Assembly (NCBI GenBank): GCA_034440635.1
Contig: JAOTON010002098.1
Span: 248,001 to 312,000, forward strand
Source: Lepas anatifera
Taxonomy: Eukaryota > Arthropoda > Thecostraca > Lepadidae
Direction: 5' to 3'
DNA length: 64,000 nucleotides
Shown: in pieces, positions 22,440-33,161 of the stretch
Layout: each line of letters starts with the position of its first letter
Position numbering within the stretch: the stretch's first letter is position 1
The notes under the pieces: generated by a model
The model's database searches: none
Told to the model about the DNA's origin: nothing
The model's input: the letters and a program-made list of their open reading frames with translations, nothing else
Translations under genes and position numbers: made by a program

Positions 22440-23252
22440 TAGGGGGCTTGTCCCCACACTTCCCCCCACCCACTTTTTGACCAGCAAGTTCTTGATCTCA
22501 GTCAAAATGGGAAAAACCGGAAATTTATATATCCAGCCGCTGCGGAAGGCAACGAGGACCCCAAATTCGAACAGTTTTTGGTACTAACGTGGAAAGTTTG
22601 TTGTCAGCATCAGTTTGAAGTTTGGCTGGCCTCCTCACTTTTATGCTTGAAGTTTGTTTGAAGTTTGAAGTCACTTCTATGTATGAAGTTTGACTGGCCC
22701 CTGACGTTTATGTATGCTACCACCACAACAATAAATAAAAAGACAAAGCACTTCATACTGCCACACCAGCAACCTGCCTTACGCGCTTTGACTAGACCGT
22801 GTCCCGTCTAATCCACGAACGAGCTCACAACTGACCTCGTGTGAAATGAGAGCATCATACAATCTTACGATACTGGCTGGGGTGTGAGCTTCTGGTCGGA
22901 TAGAACATGATGTTTGATTGGTTGTAGGCCAGCGTTCATCCCCAGTGTTGTGATTAGTTGATGCTGAGGCCGCTTTGCCGGGATTTCCCGTAACTATGCG
23001 CTTTGTTTCGTCTTTGCACGATGGAAGAGACATCCACGGATGAGAATTGTTTAACACAATTTTTGTGGATTGCCAATTTGGCACCATCAATAAACCTAAA
23101 TTATCATTATCGGGTTGTGTTCTCTCTTATGTTCGTTAGGTGGGTTTGCATTTATTGATGTTTAAGTCATATTTTGTCTATTTCACTGGGGGGGCATTTC
23201 GGCGGACTGGGGGCAAATGGCCCCCAGTTAACATGTTAAAAAATGGCTTGGT
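22440..23252 (-). repeat. PT repeat, copy 2
   Basis: Inverted partner of 20236-21005. Its T end (22425-22640) is shared with 47666-47885. Confidence 0.8.
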
Positions 23253-23459
23253 TTTGCAGTGTTTGAGGCAGCGTTTACAAAGGTGGCAGTATTGCGCGTA
23301 TGAGTGATGTTCAGTACCTAAGCCTCATTGCGAAGTCAGGAATAGTATTGCCTGGCTCTTTTTTATCAACGTTGGTACCATTTCTCTCATTATGTGTGCT
23401 TCAGTAATTACCTTACATTTCAAACTTAAAAGTGACGGCTTTCGGCGTTTGACATTTAG

Positions 23460-24000
23460 TTGGCGACAAGTTTGAGGTTTTTCCTCCCCGGACGATTGAC
23501 ATATATGACGCTGGTTGGTTGTGCATTGCTGGTCCAAGTTGGGCAACTTCTGCGAGGGGAGGGAGGGGCGCTGCCCGCCCGTTTGGTGCTGCCCGCCCGT
23601 TTGGTGCTGCCCGCCCGTTTGGTGCTGTTTGTCCGTGGTGCGATGTCTGCGGACCGCAGGTTGTGGCGCAGGGCGTGGGCGGCCGACTGTGGGTGGTGTG
23701 GCGGCGACGGAGCTGCCGTGCGTTCAACAGCCGCCTAGGCAGGATAAAAGGGCAGGTGAAAAAAGGTCACGCCAGTTGGTAAATGTTGTTCACCTTGCGT
23801 TAAAAGCCGGAGCCGCTCCTGAAAAGGACAATCGAAGACGCAGCTTTATGCTGGAACCTAGGATTGGAACGCGTCTTTGCTGCAGCGGCGGCAGTTGGAG
23901 CCCGCGTGGCCTAATGGATAAGGCGTCGGTCTCCTAAACCGAAGATAGGGGGTTTGAGTCGCCCCGTGGGTAGTGACGTTTAATTTATACGAGTCCAGCA
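23460..24000 (+). repeat. Right arm of large inverted duplication, with empty TTAA site
   Basis: It holds R2 (about 23460-23510), R (23641-23790), a single TTAA (23800-23803) and the tRNA-Arg copy with both flanks. At 23575-23632 an 18-bp unit (CTGCCCGCCCGTTTGGTG) is repeated three to four times, where the left arm has one copy. Confidence 0.85.
23900..23972 (+). pseudogene. tRNA-Arg(CCU) copy, probably decayed
   Basis: It aligns along its whole length with 17606-17678 and has the same anticodon loop CTCCTAA. The D arm is canonical (GGCCTAATGG). The T arm is damaged: TTTGAGT replaces TTCGAGT, losing the conserved C56, and GGGGG/CGCCC has a G-G mismatch. Box B is therefore weakened. The homology covers both flanks, so this is a DNA-level duplicate and not a retroposed tRNA. 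Confidence 0.85.
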
Positions 24001-25225
24001 TCAGTTTTGGAGCAAAGATGTGAGGGTATCATTTTGCAGCGTTTTTGGTCGTTGTGTGGTGGATTGCCCCCACTGGAACAAGGAGCAAGAAATCGAGTAA
24101 TTTGTTTTATATTCCCTACAACAGTGATTCACATTCCTCACCTCACTCACTTCTTATTCTTCCGGTTCCACCTTCAACAATAGGTCTATTCTGAGGCCTG
24201 TTGCTGATAACACTAGGTAGCAAATTTTAAACTTTTTTTGTGTTCGGCTTGTAAATGTGATTTTCCATTTCCTTTTATCCAAAAAATGAAGAACATCATC
24301 ATTATTGCCTTTAAACTTTGCTTTTCCGACTCTGAGCGAAAATTATAAAACTTAATGAGTGTCGTATTCCATCGGCAAGAGCGGAAGGTTGTATCAGTCA
24401 ATAATTCTATCGTTTCATATAAACACTGTGTGATTCCGCGCGATGGTGTGTCCTGACGCTATGCCTAACAGGCTGTTAACATTAGCTGCCCTGCTTACGA
24501 GGAGCTCACTGAGCTCAGTACATCTACATTTAAAAGCCTCAAAAAGTTTAGTTTATATTCCATTTGGGTAAGTTTCGGCAATAAAACGGGAATATTAAGA
24601 CATTTTTAGAAGTCTTCGGAAATTTAGACGCATTTAAATTTCCAAGGAGTCGAGAACATTTTGGCACCGCAGAGCATGAATACAGTTACTTTCGATCCAA
24701 AATTAGTTTAGGTAGTAGGTAGCTACGTAAATCTAACCGTCTCGGTGCTGAGAAGACGTTCGTCACTTTGCATTCGCCAAGCATGGAATTAAGAGGTTGT
24801 AATAATCTGGCTGATGAATTGGGTTACGTCCGTGGTGAATTTATCACGACAAGGGCTAAAAAGTATTTTACGGGAATATCTCAAAATTGTGCGAAGCTTA
24901 TGCAGCATATTTTGTCACGCGTGTTGGGGATTAGGACAAACATTGAGCACCTGATTTGGCATGCGCACTCTGCGAAAGGACTCTTGAAGGTAAGACATAA
25001 GTACATAAATACCTACCTAAGCACGCACTGGGAAGGACAAATACGCTAGAGGCTATCATATCAATATTCAGGCCTTGCGTCATCCATTGCACCAGTGGCG
25101 CATTGCTCTGATCTCGCTGTACCCACCCCTCCAAAGAGAGAGCCAAACTGACAGACAAAAAGAAGTTCAGAAGACGATGAAGTAGTTGATTCAGTAGTTT
25201 CAGGGACCCAACTGAGAGAAACCCT
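24001..25225. other. No recognised feature
   Basis: An open frame at 24768-25049 (plus) has no family resemblance I know. It ends near a plausible splice donor (GAAG-gtaaga at 24989). It could be an upstream exon of the following pseudogene, but nothing proves it. Confidence 0.35.
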
Positions 25226-25880
25226 ACTACCCAGATCAAGAAGACATTAATGACCTGAACAGAGGTATGGGCCTCACGAAATCCAGTGGCGAACTTTTCA
25301 AAACGAGACTTAAGCGGTGGAATTTGTTGGATGAAGTGTTCATGCGCCAGGGCAAAGAAAGAGGCACTGGAATTTTTTCGCGTTTTTACACTCGGAAAGA
25401 GGAGCTTTGCTTTTGCCATGATGTTACTGCTCTCTTTAAGGCGATTGGGGTCCCCTGTGACCCCGAAGAGTTGCGGTTGTTCGTTGACGGTTCATGAAGA
25501 GCCTCAAGGCAGTCCTACTCCATAGCGGGAATCCCTATCAGTCTCTTCCCTCGCTCACACTGTCCATCTTAAAGAGAAATATAGTGTAAAGATCTTGCTA
25601 AAAGCTTTGAAATATGACGAATACGGCTGGGAAGTTATTGGACACTCTAAAATGGTGACTTTTCTTATGGTGGCTTCGCCCAGTTCCCTTGTTATATTTG
25701 CGTTTGGGACAGCAGAGACACCGTGGCACAACCACAAGCGGGACTGACCGCAGCGGACCGAGTTTAGTGTGATCAAGAACAACGTATGCAGGGTGGCACG
25801 GTCACGTGACATCAAAACAATTTCATGCCAGCTGATGATTGAACCTCGTATTCCGGAGATACTCAAATGGGACAAGTAAA
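25226..25880 (+). pseudogene. Uncharacterised invertebrate family Y, N-terminal/central part
   Basis: The first block, 25226-25496, is open: DINDLNRGMGLTKSSGELF, TRLKRWNLL, then ELCFCHDVTALFKAIGVPCD and ELRLFVDGS. A 1-base loss then gives TGA. The family continues in another frame as KSLKAVLLHSGNPYQSLP, then LLKALKYDEYGWEVIG..KMVTFLM (25590-25665), then after another shift FPCYICVWDSRDT (about 25690-25725). From memory, this order matches a protein group repeated in many invertebrate genomes with LNRDL..K.AELL and CWDSRD motifs and no known function. The broken frames show it is dead. Confidence 0.7.
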
Positions 25881-26126
25881 GAGCGTAAACGTTAAGTAAA
25901 TGATGCAGTTCGATGTAATTTTAGCAATGCCACCAGCGGAGACTATTCTGGTGCACTGAATTTTCACCGCCGCTTGATTAAAAATTGGAAATGTAATAGA
26001 AAAGTAGTATGTGCACAGAAATAACATGCGAAACGGTGGAAAAGATATATACTCCGACGATTTTCTACCATACTAAGCGACGGCGGAACGTCCAAATTTA
26101 AGAGGGGCGCCATGAGCTTTTCAACC

Positions 26127-26368
26127 TATGGGCGGATGCAGGGGGCAAGGGGCACGTGCCCCCCGATCGACTTTCGGCGCCCCCTGAAATGGTCACGGCG
26201 TCCCCCTGAAATGTCGCTTCCCCCAGGATGCGAAAAGCAGCGCCCACCGATAGAATTTTGTGCCCATTTGATAGGTTTTACCGGTCAAAAATGGCGCCCC
26301 CCTGGACCAGACGGTGCCCATCCGGGAAGGTGCCCCCCTCCCGATCGGCAATCCTGGATCCGCCCATG
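26127..26368. mobile_element. 242-bp hAT MITE (ATGGGCGGATCC type)
   Basis: The ends TATGGGCGGATGC and GGATCCGCCCATG are inverted. Flanks TTTCAACC (26119-26126) and TTTGAACC (26369-26376) agree at 7 of 8. The interior matches 41359-41615 in reverse. Confidence 0.85.
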
Positions 26369-28048
26369 TTTGAACCCATTTCTTTCCAGTCAACGCCATT
26401 GGGTTACTGTTAAAATTTATGATTTAAGGGAGGGCACCGTTCCCCTCCCCAGTTCCGCCGCCAGTGACCATACTCTCATCTTAAAATCGGGCAAAAGTAA
26501 AAAAATCCGGAGCAGCGACGGATCCAACTTCCAAGGGGAGGAGAGTGTATAGCAAATTACCCACCCCTCCCCACCCCCATTCGCAGACGCAGAGGGGCTT
26601 AGGCGGTTTCAGGGGGTGGGAAGTGACGGTTCAGGGGACGCCATTGGCATTCCAAAGCAATGCCGTGACCATTTTAGGGGTGACGAGGGTCGATGGGGGC
26701 ACCCGCCCCCTGGATCCGCGTACGGAGGGGGCAGGGGCCATGCCCCCAAATGGCAAAGTTTTACCGATCTTTTAATAATACTGTTTTCACTATTTCTCCT
26801 GCGTTGCCCCCCCCAACGGCACTCGTGCGTCCGCCACTGCCCACCCCCATCTACACATATGAAGCTCGATCGTCGATGACGGGCGCCGCAAAATGTGACA
26901 CTGCGGTGCAGAGGCAGGGGCGTCGCCACGGAATTTTTACCGGTGGGGACGGACCATGACTGGGGACGACCACAGGCGGGGAGGAGGGGCGCTGGGGCGC
27001 AAAATTTGGAGCGAATAGGCTGTCTCTGAAAACGATACTGGCAATACACTTCACCAACAAATTTAGCGAGCTGGGTTGCAAAATTCCACGCAATTAACGA
27101 AGGTAAACGCAGGTAATAAGATAATCCAAATAAAAACCTAGGACGAGTCACGAAGTTTTTGCGGGACCGTCCCCCTCTGATCCACGAGTAGGGGGACGCG
27201 TCTCCTCATCCCCCCGCTTTCGACGTCCATGAGTACGTAGGCAGTCCAAATCTTGTCGGAGGTTGAGAGGCCATGATCTCCTCAAATGGCTGTATTCTAG
27301 CCGATTTACAAAACACCATGCTTGCAGAAATTTATCGCGGAACACCTTTCTCAAACGTGTTGCTCCTGTGACTAAAAAATGGCTTTAGATATGGCATAGA
27401 CAATGGACGGATTCAGAGGGTGAGGGAGCACTTGTTGGCCGATCTATACGAAGCTTCCTGAAATGCCCATCATACCACTATGAAAGGCCAATGGCGCTCT
27501 AATGGCGGAATGGCGAATCCAATGGCGGGGAGCCGGCGCGACATAAGAAAATATAAAAATTTGGCAGTGCAAAATGACTCCACCGTAAACGTGCAATTAT
27601 TTTGGTAGGCCACTGTTCTACCATGCGTATAACTCAAAGTCACTTTGCCAGCCTAGATGACAGATCTAGAGGAGTTGGTTGCTGAGCAGGGCCAAATGAC
27701 AAGAAAAGTGAAGAGTTCCATTGTAGTTATCAAAAGAAGGTATTCAAAAGTTTCACGAGCTAAGTCCCGTATGGCACCAATAGATGTTCTGTGGGACACA
27801 GTATTAATAAAAAGACTCATCTAATATAAAAAAGGCATGGGATAAATGTTCACCCCGTTAGTACAACTCGTAGCATATTTAATATCTCATTGGTATTTAT
27901 TTTGAACATTGCTTGCAAACACAGATACAAGAATCCCACATTGATTGACAAATCCGGCTATCAATTGAACTCCGGCTATACGCCATCATATCAGAGGGAG
28001 CACTGGTAGCACCAGCGCCTGGATGACGGCTTTGCTGCACGCGAGCTT
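26369..28048. other. Repeat-derived, no gene
   Basis: 26540-27000 contains G/C-rich fragments with GGATCCGC and GGCGTCGCCA ends typical of degraded MITEs. 27150-28048 shows nothing recognised. Confidence 0.4.
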
Positions 28049-28163
28049 TGCCGGCGCTGCTGCTCGCCGCCGAAGGGTGTCGCAAGTCCAGGCTGCCTGA
28101 GCCGCGCGCTGCTGCTCGCGACCGAAGAGGTTTCGCATGTCCAGGTTACCTCAGTCGCGCTGG
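28049..28163. repeat. Two-copy tandem repeat, ~56 bp
   Basis: CGCTGCTGCTCGC.ACCGAAG..., then GTCCAGGYTRCCTSAG, occurs twice in succession. Confidence 0.65.
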
Positions 28164-29333
28164 AAAAGAACACAATACAACACGATTACAATAGTACCGA
28201 ATGGGCGATAATTAATCTTGGTTCGTGCGCCCGAAAACCCAAATAACTAACAATGGGTACTAATGAGGTATCACAAATAGTCAAATCATTTTGTTGAATA
28301 AGGCTTTTGAAGCCTGTCTAAACAAATTAATGAAACGGCTATTAGTGCCCCACCAGATGACGGCACTTGAATTCTTATGAAGCCAGGCATCAAATTCTTA
28401 CCACCCCCGGCATGGTGCCCCCACCATCCGCAATCCTGGATCCGCCTATGACGGGAATATCAGTGAAGTGCTGGTTTGCAGAATGTGGCAGGAAACTGCA
28501 CAATATGCTTGGGGTAGCTCAAATCCTACCCCAATTCCAGGCAGAGGTCAGAATCCTCTTCACATTGAAGCAGAAATTTTCTTTTTCGTCCATTTTACCT
28601 GTTTTATTATCTTATTGACACCTGTATGACTTTTAACAAGGGTCAGCACTGTCCAAGCTGTCACACTCAGCTCCAATATTGTTGTACCTACCACAAATAA
28701 TGACAAAAGTTGCCCCAAACCAGTAATTCTGCCCAAAGGCTGCACCAATGAGATCTTGTGTAAATCTGCCAAATTCTACATGCTGAATCAAGAGGCAGTC
28801 AGTCAGTATTGATAAGAGGACACCATGCAGTAAGGAAGCCAGTCGGCAAAGTATGGCAGCATGCCAAAGAATTTGTACCAGCTATTGAGAATATTGTACC
28901 ACCTCTCACCTAAAATTTGAACCAAAATGGGCATAAAAACACACTGACCTCTACTTATTTCCAAACAATGTATTTGGCTGGTACCCCAACCACACAGCTG
29001 GTACTATATCCCCAGCTGCCCTAGGGCATGAATGCCTGGAATTCTTGTTCAACTTAAAATAACAATATGGTATTTTATATTCTTTTCATCCACTTTCTAT
29101 ACACTGCAACTTCTATGTGGCTTCGGTATTGGCAACCGCCACTCTCATTTATACACTCTCAGTATTGGTAAATGCTGGGCACCATTTCATTTGCCCCAAA
29201 ATTTGCTTTTGCTTGGACCAGTCTTGGGGTACACTTTACACCAAAAACTGGTCAGAATTATCATACTTTGCAGACTGGCGAGGAAAGCCACCCGACTTCC
29301 ACTGCCCCATAGTCAAATTTGACGAGTGTAAAA
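28164..29333. other. No gene recognised
   Basis: 28425-28450 is a lone MITE end (ATCCTGGATCCGCC). The remainder has no coding family. Confidence 0.35.
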
Positions 29334-29927
29334 TCATTTTGTGGCATATTTCTTACCAGTCACTCCCCTCACAATGATGAAGGAGCGATGCTTCTCCCTT
29401 TCTCGCATCTCTTTGATCTCATTCCGGATGGTTGTTTGGAAGGATGAAGCATGCTGGATTGGGTTTTGAGTGGATGGGACGGAGTCACTAGACTGGGCTG
29501 CCTGCAAAGATGTTTTTATAGATGGGGTCAAAAGATTTTTTACCTGGACAGATAGTTCGTTCACAACTTGGCAGATGCCTTTCATCTGCTGGAAAAGCTG
29601 TTGGATTAGGTCGGACATGTGGGCCTCAGTTGTGCTCGAGGGGGACCTACTCTTAGCGGATGAGTGCCCAACCCTGCATTTTGTGCAAACATATTTGATG
29701 TTTGCACCACCATACTTGGCTATGGCCTCGATCAGGTCTTCGGTCAGACCAGAGCACATTACGGTGCTATGGACCCACTCCTCACATTCATCACAACCAA
29801 ACGCATCCTCACCAACATCAGTGGAACATGTTAGACAAAACTGAGTTCCAGTTTGAGCTTCCTGAGAACAGCTTTCCATGCTAGCACTGCGCCCTCTCCT
29901 GAGTGTGGGTTTGCGCTTCCTAGGCAT
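29334..29927 (-). pseudogene. LINE ORF1 with PHD finger, 3'-truncated
   Basis: The frame opens at ATG 29927 (MPRKRKPTLRRGRS), a basic N-terminus preferred over the hydrophobic run-in from 29999. A Cys/His cluster follows: CLTC, 11 residues on CDEC, EEWVHSTVMC, then CTKC, which is a PHD-type zinc finger. Next is a helix-rich segment (MSDLIQQLFQQMKGICQVVNELSVQVKNLL, coiled-coil-like) and REKHRSFIIVRGV, the start of the RNA-binding part seen in LINE ORF1. Sequence identity to the family is lost at about 29340. CR1-type elements are known to carry PHD fingers in ORF1. Product role: nucleic-acid binding and RNP assembly. Confidence 0.75.
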
Positions 29928-30869
29928 GCTAACAGATAGTGCAAAAAAAAGAATAAGGACAAAAGCAACACAAGAACAAAATAACAAGCAAAAAAGCAAG
30001 TAATATTAGCAAGCCAAAAATCAGGCAGAATCATGCACGTCACGCAAACCAAAGAAAAATCCAAACTTATGGTGGTTTGGAAAAGCAGGGCACGGTTAGT
30101 AATTAGGGCAACCAAGGCAGCTGAGTCTGGCAGGGACTAGGTTCCAAGCAGGGACATGCACGGACAGACATTGACAGTGCCAAGCAGTACTCCCAACCAG
30201 GTTTGAAGAGCCTGAAGTTGGCGCAGCATGCAGAAGCTCCAGTAGGGTAGCAGGTACTGTCTTGTTAGATCAGCTTCATGCACATGCACCGACACACCAG
30301 TATCTTCCTCCCACAATGTTCACGCTTCTCTTCCTCCTTCATAGATGTAGGTATTCCCCAAAGAATAATAGCCCTTTCCAATCCATAACACCACAACAAA
30401 CAGGGTAATAGAGCAACCAAGTATAGGTAGGTAATTTAAAAATGTAACAGTTTTCCGTCCATACACAAATTCACACAACGTCTCAAAGTTATTATCTCAA
30501 AATAAAACACACTGGTAGATATGAGAAGAACGGTACATGAACGTAGTTTGTAAATTGTCTCTTTCTCGCCAAGTTGTACGCCAAAAAGTCCCTATCTCTT
30601 CAACACACCGCCAGCTCCATAGACAATACACACCGCCAGCTCGGGACCTGGCGGCAATCAGTTGACAATAAAACTTACTGCAACTCTTTTTGTGTCTACA
30701 AAATAAGACAAATAAATATAATAAAATATTATATTTACCTGTAACTGCCTCAGTAGGTATATGTATTGATAGGAACTTTCTGGCTCAGCAGCCACCCTAT
30801 GCTTTTCCAGCAGTCAGCTATCCTGTGCCAGCTGTAAAAATTGCTGTCATTGGCCATGGCTGAGCGGCC
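29928..30869. other. Possible LINE 5' region, otherwise nothing seen
   Basis: The sequence just upstream of the ORF1 fragment could be its 5' untranslated region. No independent signal was found. Confidence 0.35.
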
Positions 30870-31061
30870 CGCTCCGTTTTACCTTTACTCTATTGCCTTG
30901 AACGTATGGGGGACTTTGGTAGAACCCACAAAAGTACTGTGTCCTCAACTGCACTCAAATCTGGGCATTATGAAACTATTCGTCAGAGCTCTAGATAAGG
31001 AGTCCGCTCTTTGGGACTACTTATCCTGACAAAATGTCAGGATAAGCGGAGAAACTAAAAG
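30870..31061 (+). pseudogene. Family Y, C-terminal fragment
   Basis: It reads LNVWGTLVEPTKVLCPQLHS, NLGIMKLFVRALDKES, then after a stop and shift KMSG-stop-AEKLK, ending at a plausible splice donor (AAAA-gtaagc, 31062). This matches the segment that follows the CWDSRD block in family Y proteins, so it continues the copy at 25226-25880 on the same strand, some 5.1 kb away. An intron, an insertion or a deletion may separate them. Confidence 0.65.
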
Positions 31062-31136
31062 TAAGCAACGTGTAGTGTACAAGTGTGAGCCAAAACCTCA
31101 GATAGTCTTTGAATGTAATAGAATCGGGTTGCTAAC

Positions 31137-31241
31137 CTGTGACGAGAGTGGCGGGGTCTCCCATGAACGATGGTAAAGTTCTGGCTACATGGTCAGGCAC
31201 TCCTCGACGAGCTTGTTGCAAAATTCACGACCGTTGTCAGA
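31137..31241 (-). pseudogene. Integrase-like gene, downstream exon
   Basis: The acceptor TTTCAG precedes TCTGACAACGGTCGTGAATTT = SDNGREF, which holds the second catalytic Asp of the DDE fold. Then come CNKLVEECLTM, TAG in place of an expected Trp codon, PEL and, after a 1-base shift, TIVHGRPRHSRHR. A donor CACAG-gttagc follows. The family (KRBA2/SCAND3-like and Ginger/Gypsy integrases) continues with a catalytic Glu not found here. Confidence 0.8.
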
Positions 31242-31657
31242 CTGAAATTATTTCGCGAATATAATTGTGGGCTAAGAACACAAACTTAAATGCCTGATCA
31301 AAAAAAAAACTGCATTGCAAAAAAACTGACCACGGCCAGTAAAAAGAACAAGCAACAAGCATCCAGTCAGCACATGAAATGATTAGGCAATATTTTCGTC
31401 ATCTGCTTTGTGGCATTGAGAAGTGCCGAGAAAAATTGAAGGTCAAGGTGCAGTGTCATACGGTCAACAATTGACCCGTTTTACGCAGGATAAGCAGCAA
31501 AAGGAGGAACATATCCGTCTTTTTTAAGAAGAGTAGTTCGGTCCATGCAAAATTTGAAGTGAAACAGTGATGCGTGTTCATAAAAGAATGGCGATACATT
31601 TTTGGTCAACGGTCAAGTTATGAAATATATTTTGCAACACTTAAGATTCAGCCATAC
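31242..31657 (-). other. Intron of integrase-like pseudogene
   Basis: A GT...AG intron of 416 bp. Joining CAG (31658) to TCT (31241) keeps the phase and recreates the contiguous family motif TIVQ-SDNGREF. Confidence 0.8.
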
Positions 31658-31990
31658 CTGTACTATGGTTGATGCTCCAAAGAGGCAAGAGATATCGATC
31701 AAGTTGAAGGCGACCTCCTCGGCACTTTTGGTGTGGAGAGGTCTCCGGACGACAAATCGTTAAATGGTCCTGGTAATTTAACATATAGGAGTAGCCACCA
31801 GCCTCCTCGCTGTGCCAGTCGATCATGTCCACTTGGACCTCCTGTTCATATCGTCCGTGACGATCGGGTTTGTGACTGCTCTAGTGTTGGTTCTGGCTCT
31901 TTTTGTTTCACAATATTTGCACGTTTTCAAATAAATTTCAGCCATACTGCTCATCAAATTTCAGAAACGTCATTTGCACTCGGCTAATGT
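31658..31990 (-). pseudogene. Integrase-like gene, zinc-binding and core exon
   Basis: In order on the minus strand: AEIYLKTCKYCETKRARTNT (the CxxC half of an integrase HHCC zinc finger) and NPIVTDDMN. After a frameshift comes VQVDMIDWHSEEAGGYSYML, with the first catalytic Asp, then NYQDHLT. After another shift comes RFVVRRPLHTKSAEEVAFNL and IDISCLFGASTIVQ at the donor (31657). This resembles the integrase core of KRBA2-like host proteins and their transposon relatives, which join DNA ends to a target. At least two frameshifts make it non-functional. Confidence 0.8.
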
Positions 31991-32104
31991 TATGACCCGT
32001 CCGGCTAATGTTATGACCCGTCCGGCTAATGTTTGACCCGTCCGGCTAATGTTATGACCCGTCCGGCTAATGTTATGACCCGTCCGGCTAATGTGATGAC
32101 CCGT
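31979..32104. repeat. 21-bp tandem repeat, 6 units
   Basis: Unit CGGCTAATGTTATGACCCGTC. One unit lacks A (TGTTTGACC) and one has TGTGATGACC. Confidence 0.95.
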
Positions 32105-32166
32105 TCTTTTATCACCTCTAGGTTGGTTTTGATATTGATAAGCTTGTCCCCAGCGTTCGAAGAAAC

Positions 32167-32885
32167 CAGAGCTGGGACTACCGAATGAAATTCGGTATTT
32201 CGGTATTTCGGTACTACCGGCGGTAGATTTTATCTACCGCTACCGAATTTTCGGTACGAGCTCTACCGGTATCGATACCGATACCGAATGGATCTACCGA
32301 ATGACTTTTTCGGTAGATTTGAATTTCCCGCGCTTCATTCAATCGGGCAGTGGATTTGCTATTCGTTCCCACGGTCGCAGTCCTCAGCTTCTCCTCCTGG
32401 GGGCTTGTTTTTTCCAAATTCCAAATTCCAAACAACCAAATTCTTGGCTGTTTTTTAAATAGTTAATTGTAATAAAAACGTGCTATAATAATGTTATCAA
32501 CAAAGTTTCACTGCTAACTTTTTTCCAGCTGCATAGTTATATAAAAGTGTTGCCGAAGATAATTCATTAGTTTTTATGATTAAATGTCTTTATAGGCTTT
32601 GAAACATTAAAGAAAATGGTTGCAAAAGGCTCTTAAATAATCAAATAAATGCTTTAGGGGCTCTAAATGCAGTAAAGTCTTAAATATGTGTTTTATGGGC
32701 AATAAAATGTATTAAAAAGCTTTTTAGAGTTTTTATAAAGGTTTTTAATCTACCGAACCGAAATACCGAATACCGAATCATTCGGTAGATTTTTTTGAAA
32801 TCTACCGAAATACCGAACCGAATGACCCGTTTTCATCTACCGATACCGATACCGGCGGTAGAAAAATCTACCGAATCCAGCTCTG
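32167..32885. mobile_element. hAT-C: 719-bp hAT element with CTACCGAA arrays
   Basis: The termini are CAGAGCTGG...CCAGCTCTG, and the perfect 8-bp duplication GAAGAAAC lies at 32159-32166 and 32886-32893. Both subterminal regions are dense in CTACCGAA/TTCGGTAG (32180-32310 and 32745-32875), which would serve as transposase-binding repeats or form hairpins. The AT-rich centre has no open frame of note. Confidence 0.95.
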
Positions 32886-32892
32886 GAAGAAA

Positions 32893-33126
32893 CTAATCCG
32901 ATTTTTGTATTCGTCTGTATTGTCTGCTCTTACTGTAACCTGCAGCTGCCACAGTCTCCCTCTTCAAGTCTTCAATTGTCTCACGGTGTGGTTTGTCCGA
33001 CATTATGCGGATGCTGCTCGATAATTTCGACTTTGAAGCCTCGTATTCGTGCCAAAACTCAGCACATTGCTTCGGGAAAGACAATGGACATAAATATGCA
33101 TAGCATCTGCTCACTGTATACCTCAT
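32893..33126 (-). CDS. Reading frame of unknown role, possible 5' exon
   Basis: It encodes 77 codons including RETIEDLKRETVAAAGYSKS and RQYRRIQKSD. TTATAAATGG on the minus strand (33162-33172) lies about 40 bp before the first ATG, and another ATG follows at MSDKPHRE. The KSRQYRR tail loosely recalls N-terminal parts of KRBA2-like integrase proteins, whose integrase blocks lie downstream on this strand at 31990-31137. hAT-C interrupts the region just after it. The link is inference. Confidence 0.4.
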   Translation of the reverse strand: MRYTVSRCYAYLCPLSFPKQCAEFWHEYEASKSKLSSSIRIMSDKPHRETIEDLKRETVAAAGYSKSRQYRRIQKSD

Positions 33127-33161
33127 CGTTCAAAGTATGGCAGGAGGCCAATCAAGTTGCG

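Noticed and set aside
24768..25049. Upstream exon of family Y
   Set aside because: There is a plausible donor at 24989, but the peptide does not resemble the family N-terminus I recall.
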